Positions 1 through 5,067 of a stretch of 9,730 nucleotides of DNA are shown in pieces. Under the pieces are notes generated by a model, which ran no database searches, was not told where the DNA came from, and saw only the letters and a list, made by a program, of their open reading frames with translations. This DNA comes from Pseudomonadota bacterium (GTDB lineage: Bacteria; Pseudomonadota; Alphaproteobacteria; Rhizobiales; Rhizobiaceae). The position numbers and the translations under genes are program-made. Each line of letters begins with the position of its first letter. The first letter of the stretch is position 1. Location: NCBI GenBank assembly GCA_023399465.1, contig JAEWPB010000170.1:1-9730 (forward strand), given 5' to 3'.

Positions 1-36
1 CGCATTGGCTTTGCCCGGCGCCTGCTCGACGCCTGA
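1..36 (+). CDS. 3' end of an upstream gene (partial)
   Basis: The first 11 codons of the window form an open frame (RIGFARRLLDA) closed by TGA at 34-36. The start lies outside the window and 11 residues are too few to name a family. It is on the same strand as the operon that begins at 162, with a gap of about 125 bp. It could be an upstream operon member or an independent gene. That it is coding at all is inferred from position and composition. Confidence 0.4.
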   Translation, partial: RIGFARRLLDA

Positions 37-68
37 GGCGACCCCGCCTTTGCTCGGATGAGGCCATA

Positions 69-94
69 GCTGCGGCGCGTGACGCCGCGGCAGC
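69..94 (+). other. GC-rich hairpin between the upstream gene and the operon
   Basis: GCTGCGGCG and CGCCGCGGCAGC flank a CGTGA loop. They can pair as a 6-bp stem, or as two helices of 4 and 5 bp separated by a 3-base bulge. It lies just after the stop at 34-36. No run of T follows, so it is a weak candidate for an intrinsic terminator and could instead be part of a leader. No convincing promoter boxes were found between 37 and 161. Confidence 0.3.
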
Positions 95-161
95 CTCTAC
101 CTGTTCCATCATCCTTAAGAAGACGCCGTCCGCTGAAGCCGGAGGGCCAAGGAGATCCTGC

Positions 162-506
162 ATGTCTGCAGATATCACGTCCACCCATGCATCTTCGACA
201 TCTGCCCGCCTCAAACAGGGCGGCTCGAGAGCTTCCAAGCTCAATCAGCCTCTCGTGGCTCCGCGTCCGCAGGACGACCCAGCTCTGATCATCGGCCTCG
301 CTCTTGCGGTTGCCCGGCAGGGGTCATCGAACATGCGCGTGGTGCTGGAACCACTCCGCCGCCTGGCAGAATCCGGTGATCCCGCCTGCCGGCTGGTTCT
401 CGACTGCCTCAACAGGAGGGCAGGCGCCAATCATCGGACGTTCGCGCGTCAAGGCGTGCTGCCGGAAATTGTTTCCGTTCACCCAGCAATGAAGGAGGAT
501 CGCTGA
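162..506 (+). CDS. small helical protein of unknown function, first gene of the protease operon
   Basis: This is a 114-residue protein that I do not recognise. The start is well supported: AAGGAG at 149-154 sits 7 bases before the ATG. Residues 1-38 are rich in Ser, Thr and basic residues and look disordered. Residues 39-86 look like two or three amphipathic helices, with a stretch reading RRLAESGDPACRLVLDCL that loosely recalls a Sel1/TPR-type helix pair. That resemblance is too short to assign a family. There is no signal peptide or membrane segment. Its TGA shares a base with the ATG of the ATPase gene (TGATG at 504-508), so the two are probably translationally coupled. By context it may be an adaptor, substrate carrier or regulator of the AAA+ protease, which is inference. 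Confidence 0.75.
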   Translation: MSADITSTHASSTSARLKQGGSRASKLNQPLVAPRPQDDPALIIGLALAVARQGSSNMRVVLEPLRRLAESGDPACRLVLDCLNRRAGANHRTFARQGVLPEIVSVHPAMKEDR

Positions 507-2371
507 TGGATCGTCTGTCCTCCTTCCTGGTCCGCCGACTGCATCATGTCGAGCGCCGGGCCGTCCGCCGTCTCGCGGTCCGCAACGGTCTTCTGACGAT
601 GACGACCGCTATTGTCGACGGTCATGTCATCGGCCGCTTCAGTCCCGTCTTCGATCAATCCCATCTCAGCGGCGATGTCCAGCGGGACCTTCAGTGGGTG
701 CGAGATCATCTTGCAGGCTTTCTGATCGCGGCGCCGCAAGACGGTCATGGCCGACCTATTCTTGCTCCGCCCGTACCGGTTTGGCCGGGCCACCTCAGAC
801 GGCATCCGACAAACTCCGACGCTACTGACACCACTGCACATGCCTACGCGGTCCGTGTCGTTGCCGAGGCCGGTTACAAGCCCAGCGTCAAGCAAATGGC
901 TACTCTGTTGTTGCTTGCCGCGGCCATGGAACAGTCAGGTGTCTCGCTGCGCGATCTGGGCGTAGTCCTGCGCCAGCCCGCACCCGTCTTCTCGGTGGCG
1001 GTCCTCGCCGACGGCTTTGAGCGGGCCTTGCCGCAGCTCATCGAAGACACTGACGTCGTGCCGTTCGGTCCTTACAACGGCGTGGCGGCGGATTTTGCCT
1101 TCAACGACGATCTCTGGAAGTGGGTAGACAGCGAGACCCGACGCGTCTTCTTGCAGGTCCCGGCTGGAGAGACTAACCGCCCGAGCCGTGCGGGGTTGCG
1201 TGAGCAACTGCTGCGAGCGCTTGCGGATGGCACACCGGTTCTCGCGGTCTCCGAGACACACAATGGTGTTCCTGACCAGGTCGATCTGACCTGCGATATC
1301 AGGCTGACAGGTGCCGGGATCGATCGCCTGCTGATCGCCGATCTGCTGGAAGCCATCTATGGCAGCGAGGTGGTCATGCGTTTTGACAGCAGCATCGCGA
1401 AACTCGATGCCGGTGCGCTAACGCTCGACGATCTGGCTATCGCCATTCGGCCTGGACGCCCGATCCTCTCTAGCCTCGATGCGCTCTCAGGGCTCGCGGC
1501 GCTCAATCGCGAGGACAGGGAAGATGACAAGAACGGAGACAAGGCTGATGCCTCGCGGCGGCTGATCACACAGAGCCCTAGCGAGCGAAGAGAGCAGACG
1601 TCGCGGGATGGCGGCAATAGCGGCGATCGCGCGGCGTCGACGTCGACCGCCTCGTCCAAGGGCAAAGAAAGATCAAAAAGCAAGCCAACCGGCGCCGAGG
1701 TGATCAAGCCGGAGGCCGTCGAGGATGCATCTTTGCCGATCGCACCGCCTGTCCTGCGTGTCGAGACGCTGACCGGCTATGGCGCTGCAAAAGATTGGGC
1801 GCTCGGCCTGAAAGTCGATCTCACGGACTATCTGTCGGGTGAACTCGCCTGGTCGCAGATGAGCACGAAGCTGCTCCTCTCGGGAGCCCCAGGGACTGGC
1901 AAGACCACCTTCGCACGCGCCTTGTGCAACACGCTGCAGGTGCCGCTGGTCGTGACGTCCGTCTCGACCTGGCTGCAAGGCGAGTATCTGCATGATGTGC
2001 TCGATCGCATGGCAAACACGTTCGCCGAGGCCCGACGTCAGGCGCCGTCCATCCTGTTCATCGATGAGATCGACGGCATCGGTCAGCGTGCCTCGGCGTC
2101 GCGACCCTACGCCGACTACTGGAACGCCTGCGTCAACAAGCTGTTGGAGCTTCTCGACGGCGCGCTGAAAACCGACGGCGTCATCGTCATCGGCGCTACC
2201 AACCGGCCGGACGAAATCGATGAGGCAATCCGCCGCTCGGGGCGGCTGGAAACGCAAATCGAGATCCCGCGCCCCGATATTCCGACCCTCGCCGGCATTC
2301 TCGCCCATCATCTGGGCAGCGACCTCGATGCTGTCACCGTGTCGGACACCCAGATCGGAGGTCAGCCATGA
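506..2371 (+). CDS. soluble FtsH/CDC48-like AAA+ ATPase subunit, lid incomplete
   Basis: This is a 621-residue AAA+ ATPase expected to unfold proteins for the peptidase encoded next. AAGGAGG at 492-498 lies 7 bases before the ATG. The C-terminal module (about 425-610) has Walker A GAPGTGKT (460-467, Lys466), a pore-loop-like WLQGE (Trp489), Walker B ending ILFIDE (Asp520, Glu521), sensor 1 GATNRPD (Asn566) and arginine-finger candidates Arg577 and Arg580. Residues 334-410 are a charged, Ser-rich, probably disordered linker. Residues about 225-330 recall a degenerate AAA domain without Walker motifs. Residues 1-220 are not recognised. No N-terminal pair of membrane helices is evident, unlike true FtsH. 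The protein stops just after the first lid helix; the GAD-containing remainder of the lid lies in the next gene, which overlaps by 4 bases (ATGA). The ATPase assignment is firm; substrate and role are unknown. Confidence 0.93.
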   Translation: MDRLSSFLVRRLHHVERRAVRRLAVRNGLLTMTTAIVDGHVIGRFSPVFDQSHLSGDVQRDLQWVRDHLAGFLIAAPQDGHGRPILAPPVPVWPGHLRRHPTNSDATDTTAHAYAVRVVAEAGYKPSVKQMATLLLLAAAMEQSGVSLRDLGVVLRQPAPVFSVAVLADGFERALPQLIEDTDVVPFGPYNGVAADFAFNDDLWKWVDSETRRVFLQVPAGETNRPSRAGLREQLLRALADGTPVLAVSETHNGVPDQVDLTCDIRLTGAGIDRLLIADLLEAIYGSEVVMRFDSSIAKLDAGALTLDDLAIAIRPGRPILSSLDALSGLAALNREDREDDKNGDKADASRRLITQSPSERREQTSRDGGNSGDRAASTSTASSKGKERSKSKPTGAEVIKPEAVEDASLPIAPPVLRVETLTGYGAAKDWALGLKVDLTDYLSGELAWSQMSTKLLLSGAPGTGKTTFARALCNTLQVPLVVTSVSTWLQGEYLHDVLDRMANTFAEARRQAPSILFIDEIDGIGQRASASRPYADYWNACVNKLLELLDGALKTDGVIVIGATNRPDEIDEAIRRSGRLETQIEIPRPDIPTLAGILAHHLGSDLDAVTVSDTQIGGQP

Positions 2372-3183
2372 CGGGAAACACCAAAATTGGCGGCTCGATG
2401 GACGAGATCGAGGTCATCCTGGAGGATGACGGCGAGCGCGGCATCGACACGCCAGAGACGGCCGAGCATGATAATCCAGTGCTTCAGGCGTTGCGACGTC
2501 TGGCAACACGAGCAATGGGCCTGACTGGCGCCGACATTGAACGGATCGTCCGTGAAGCGCGATTGAAAGCTCGCCGCGAAAAGCGCCGCCTCACATATGC
2601 AGACATCGAAGCGGGCATACGCGGTCACCGCCCGCCGGTCCCGTATGATATCCGATGGCGCTTCGCCATCCACGAGTCCGGTCATGCGGTCGTTCATCAC
2701 GCTCTGCGGCTCGGGTCGATCAAGGGGCTGACGATCGACGCCAAGGACGGCGGCCACAACACGGTAACCTTTGCGACAAGTACGCCAGATACCGAAGATT
2801 GGTACGGGCGGCTGCTGGCAATGCTGATGGCAGGCCGCGCCGCCGAGCTGATTGTGCTCAAGACCGTATCGGCAGGCTCCGGCGGCGCCGAAGAGAGCGA
2901 CCTGGCGCGCGCAACTCGTGTCGCGCTGGATATGGAACAGGCACTCGGCTTCGGTGGCCGTCATCCGCTGCTCTACCTCGGACACAAGGACCCGACCGCG
3001 ATCCTCAGCCGCGACGCCGATCTGGCAGAGCGGGTGCATCGGCGGCTCGAGTTCGCGCAGGCACGGGCGACGGAGGTGATTTTGGAGAACCGGCAGGCCT
3101 TCGACCGGCTGGTGCGTGACCTCTTCGATGCTCAGGCGCTTGATGGGGCAGCGGTCATGGACATCCTGGTCGTCGACTCGTAA
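2368..3183 (+). CDS. M41 (FtsH-type) zinc metallopeptidase carrying the AAA+ lid remainder
   Basis: This 271-residue protein matches the C-terminal part of FtsH. Residues about 40-86 form the missing part of an AAA+ lid, including the GLTGADIERIVREA stretch (Gly54-Ala55-Asp56), like the FSGADL segment of FtsH. The zinc motif is HESGH at 102-106, with Glu103 as catalytic base. The third ligand is probably Asp178 in ESDLARAT, after the family-typical AGRAAEL. The C-terminal helices, with ILENRQAF and LDGAAVMDIL, also follow FtsH. Residues 1-38 are acidic and look disordered. The start is supported by GGAGG at 2357-2361, 6 bases before the ATG, and by the ATGA overlap with the ATPase gene. A later ATG at 2398 is possible but has no better site. 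It should work only in complex with the ATPase from 506-2371. Confidence 0.93.
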   Translation: MTGNTKIGGSMDEIEVILEDDGERGIDTPETAEHDNPVLQALRRLATRAMGLTGADIERIVREARLKARREKRRLTYADIEAGIRGHRPPVPYDIRWRFAIHESGHAVVHHALRLGSIKGLTIDAKDGGHNTVTFATSTPDTEDWYGRLLAMLMAGRAAELIVLKTVSAGSGGAEESDLARATRVALDMEQALGFGGRHPLLYLGHKDPTAILSRDADLAERVHRRLEFAQARATEVILENRQAFDRLVRDLFDAQALDGAAVMDILVVDS

Positions 3184-3199
3184 ATCCTGAGCGAGGTAT

Positions 3200-3204
3200 G
3201 GAGG
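3200..3204 (+). promoter_or_regulatory. ribosome binding site that fixes the start at 3210
   Basis: GGAGG lies 5 bases before the ATG at 3210. The alternative in-frame ATG at 3198 has only a GAGG one base upstream, which is too close to act as its binding site. The site therefore favours the shorter protein beginning MSVTVIAH. Confidence 0.7.
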
Positions 3205-3209
3205 ACGGG

Positions 3210-4136
3210 ATGTCTGTGACGGTTATCGCACATTGCGACTGGAGTATCGAAGCCAAGAAGCGATGGATGTGCGTGGCGGTTCGGCAGGGCGAGACGTGGG
3301 CCCTTTCGGCGCCGGAACCCGTCGGCGACACGCAGAACCTTACACATCGGCTGCGGCGGCGGATGGGAGCAGACGCCGCAGTGCTATTAGGTTTCGACTT
3401 CCCGATCGGTCTTCCTGCCGCCTACGGCAGAACTCTAGGGACACCTGACTTCCCTTCTTTTTTGCGGTCATTCGGGGACGCACGGTTTGCGCGTTGGTTC
3501 GATGTCGCGGAGCATCGCAGCGAAATCTCCATCGACCGACCGTTTTATCCGATGCGGCCTGGGGGCACGCAGCGGCAGCACCTTTTCGACGCTTTGGGGC
3601 TGACGGCCAGGGATCTTCTGCGCCGCTGCGAACGGGCGACGCCCGATCGCGGCGACGCCTGCATGTTGTTCTGGACGCTCGGCGGCAATCAGGTAGGCAA
3701 GGCCGCCTTGGCCGGCTGGCGTGAGATTATCCTGCCGAACTTGGAGGAGCTATCGCTTTGGCCGTTCGACGGGCCGCTCCATGAGTTGATGATACCGGGT
3801 GCCACTGTCGTCGCCGAGACGTATCCCGGCGACGTCTATGGGCAGCTCGGAATTCCCCGACGCCCTGTTTGGAGTAAGCGACAGCAAGACGGACGCCGGT
3901 CCGTGGCAAGTCATTTGGTTCGGTGGCTGGAGAACAGGCCGCACGTAGACGGTAGCCAACTCCAAAGTCTGATCAGCGATGGTTTCGGAAACGGCAGGGA
4001 CGGTGAGGACCGATTCGACGCGGCGGTCGGCCTGCTTGGCATGATCGACGTCGTCGATGGCCGACGGGGCGAAGGGGTACCGGAAGCTGATGATGTCAAA
4101 ACGTGGGAAGGTTGGATCCTCGGTCAGCAGGCTTAA
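3210..4136 (+). CDS. DUF429-like predicted RNase H-fold nuclease
   Basis: This is a 308-residue protein counted from the ATG at 3210. Its acidic residues are arranged as in the DUF429 group of predicted RNase H-like nucleases. Asp10 is in an early strand (IAHCDWS), Asp63 in GFDFPIGLP matches the typical IDIPIGLP, Glu203 in ETYPGDVYG matches the EVYP motif, and Asp267/Asp270 lie in EDRFDAAVGLL near the C-terminus. Such a set would bind two metal ions for phosphodiester cleavage. The family label is from motif recall, and activity and substrate are unproven. There is no signal peptide or membrane segment. It begins 26 bases after the peptidase stop, on the same strand, and is probably the last gene of the operon. 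Pairing with an AAA+ protease is the unusual point. Alternatives are a nucleic-acid binding protein that has lost catalysis or an uncharacterised housekeeping enzyme. Confidence 0.7.
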   Translation: MSVTVIAHCDWSIEAKKRWMCVAVRQGETWALSAPEPVGDTQNLTHRLRRRMGADAAVLLGFDFPIGLPAAYGRTLGTPDFPSFLRSFGDARFARWFDVAEHRSEISIDRPFYPMRPGGTQRQHLFDALGLTARDLLRRCERATPDRGDACMLFWTLGGNQVGKAALAGWREIILPNLEELSLWPFDGPLHELMIPGATVVAETYPGDVYGQLGIPRRPVWSKRQQDGRRSVASHLVRWLENRPHVDGSQLQSLISDGFGNGRDGEDRFDAAVGLLGMIDVVDGRRGEGVPEADDVKTWEGWILGQQA

Positions 4137-4180
4137 GTCTCCCGCACGTTGATCTATCTTAGAAAGCGCTGATGCAGGTC

Positions 4181-4417
4181 GCCGGCAACTCGAAACAAAT
4201 TGCGCTCATTCGATTCGAACTTCCGGGCGAACGATTCGAAAGTCCAGGGCAACGTTTCCAAACTCTGGGCGAACGTTTCGATTGTCCAGATTTACGATTC
4301 ACCCGAAATCGGAATGGTCGCACCTTGTGCGCCCGGCGCCGTCAACATAGCCGCGAGATTGCCGGCAACTTGTCTCGACGTGCCCGCAACCTGAAACAAA
4401 TTGCGCTCATTCGATTC
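4181..4417. repeat. 36-bp direct repeat, two copies 201 bp apart
   Basis: Copies are at 4181-4216 and 4382-4417. The last 25 bases, from GAAACAAATTGCG to CGATTC, are identical, and the first 11 differ at three positions. A further partial copy of the GCCGGCAACT head is at 4361-4370, exactly 21 bases before the second copy's head. The 399-bp stretch between the nuclease stop (4136) and the next gene start (4536) holds this repeat and the 21-bp arrays but no gene I would defend. An open frame at 4172-4447 simply reads through the repeats. Confidence 0.85.
4211..4315. repeat. 21-bp tandem repeat array (five units, the last degenerate)
   Basis: Units start at 4211, 4232, 4253, 4274 and 4295, each opening CGATTC or CGTTTC. 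The rough consensus is CGWTTCGAA, two or three variable bases, TCC, then GGGCGAA. The first three units are the best conserved. If read in the frame of 4172-4447 the array encodes seven-residue units such as ELPGERF, ESPGQRF and QTLGERF. This may be a coding heptad, an iteron-like protein-binding array or a decaying repeat family, and the sequence alone does not decide. Confidence 0.75.
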
Positions 4418-4474
4418 CAAACTCGAAAATTCCGATTCAAAACATAATGATTCCGTTTCGGCGACAAACGCCTT
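4412..4474. repeat. second, shorter 21-bp-period array
   Basis: Units start at 4412, 4433 and 4454 with CGATTC, CGATTC and CGTTTC, directly after the second copy of the 36-bp repeat, as the first array follows the first copy. Outside the six-base head the units have diverged. The arrangement suggests that the whole block (36-bp repeat plus array) was duplicated and then decayed. Confidence 0.55.
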
Positions 4475-4535
4475 GCGCCATGCAGCCGGTCCTCTGACCA
4501 TAAGAGGGCCATCAACGAAAACAAGGGAAGATGAC

Positions 4536-4847
4536 ATGGCGCGACAGACCTTGGAGGAGCGCAACGCCAAGCAGAGGGAACGGCAGCAGCGGCTGAGGGA
4601 CCGGCATCGGGCAGAGCGGCGCCCGGATCGCGACGACGTCGCGCGAGCGATGCTGTTCTGGACGATCACCAGCTATCTCGACCAAGGACGGCAGGACTGG
4701 ATAGAGGAGCTGGGCGACGCAGTTGTCGGGGTTCTGGTTGACCAGGGCTTTGACGAGCGGGCAGCGGACGAGGTCTTCGATGATCTCGTCGATCGCTATG
4801 CCCGCGACGACCAGCCCTTTCGAAGTAAGCCTCACCTGCGGGGCTGA
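4536..4847 (+). CDS. 103-residue protein of unknown function
   Basis: I do not recognise this protein. The ATG at 4536 is chosen because AGGGAAG (4524-4530) lies 5 bases upstream; the frame stays open further upstream only through repeat sequence. Residues 1-35 are highly charged and rich in Arg, Glu and Gln, probably one long helix. Residues 38-90 look like a compact, acidic helical domain with hydrophobic spacing (AMLFWTITSYL, then DAVVGVLVDQGF, then DEVFDDLVDRYA). There is no signal peptide or membrane segment. It stands alone between two non-coding stretches rich in repeats, so it is probably transcribed separately from the protease operon. A DNA-binding or recombination accessory role would fit the neighbourhood, but nothing in the sequence shows it. 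Confidence 0.65.
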   Translation: MARQTLEERNAKQRERQQRLRDRHRAERRPDRDDVARAMLFWTITSYLDQGRQDWIEELGDAVVGVLVDQGFDERAADEVFDDLVDRYARDDQPFRSKPHLRG

Positions 4848-4888
4848 TGATTTCTGGCCATCTGCTCCGCCTGATCACCAACTATTTG

Positions 4889-4949
4889 TGCAAACGGCGT
4901 TATCATTTGGGACTTCGTCCCCCCGTTACTTCGTGAAACGCCGTTTGCA
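4889..4949. repeat. perfect 13-bp inverted repeat with nested hairpin
   Basis: TGCAAACGGCGTT (4889-4901) is the exact reverse complement of AACGCCGTTTGCA (4937-4949), with 35 bases between. The loop contains a second palindrome, GGGAC-TTC-GTCCC (4909-4921). TTTTT follows at 4959-4963. It sits between the small gene (stop at 4847) and the recombinase start at 5068. Possible roles are an operator for a dimeric regulator, a recombinase-binding site, or a terminator with an unusually large loop. The sequence does not choose between them. Confidence 0.75.
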
Positions 4950-4976
4950 ACTGAATCGTTTTTATGAAGCCATTCG

Positions 4977-5003
4977 CCTCCGGAAACCCTTGGTTACCGG
5001 AGG
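4977..5003. repeat. imperfect inverted repeat upstream of the recombinase gene
   Basis: CCTCCGG and CCGGAGG form a 7-bp stem, followed by an A-A mismatch and a 4-bp AACC/GGTT stem closing on CTT. It is flanked by direct copies of CCATTCGC at 4970-4977 and 5010-5017, and a small CCCGC-GCCT-GCGGG hairpin follows at 5031-5044. No standard promoter boxes could be placed with confidence. The right arm contains GGAGG but no start codon follows it in the recombinase frame. Confidence 0.55.
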
Positions 5004-5067
5004 TTAACTCCATTCGCATAGCTCGCGTGCCCCGCGCCTGCGGGAACGACCAACAACAGCTACGTGA

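Noticed and set aside
1673..2311. 212-residue minus-strand open frame
   Set aside because: Antisense shadow of the AAA+ module in a GC-rich gene; the plus strand carries all family motifs.
2340..2371. Programmed -1 frameshift joining ATPase and peptidase
   Set aside because: The frame relation would allow it, but there is no slippery heptamer, and the downstream gene has its own GGAGG and ATG in an ATGA overlap, so coupled re-initiation is simpler.
506..3183. Canonical membrane FtsH
   Set aside because: No pair of N-terminal membrane helices is visible and the protein is split, so the housekeeping gene name is not applied.
4211..4240. GATTCGAA segments as tRNA T-arm fragments or an attachment site
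   Set aside because: They resemble a tRNA T-loop core but lack flanking acceptor and T-stem sequence matching the tRNA-Gln, and are explained by the 21-bp repeat unit.
4172..4447. 91-residue open frame reading the 21-bp repeats as seven-residue units
   Set aside because: Its only features are the repeats, its second half is basic low-complexity sequence, and the ribosome binding site (AGAAAG) is weak. Kept as a repeat region; coding is possible but unsupported.
4181..4474. CRISPR array
   Set aside because: Units are contiguous and degenerate with no unique spacers of constant length, and no cas-like gene is present.
4292..4669. Minus-strand open frame of 125 residues
   Set aside because: It runs through the repeats and then antisense to the better supported gene at 4536-4847, and matches no known motif.
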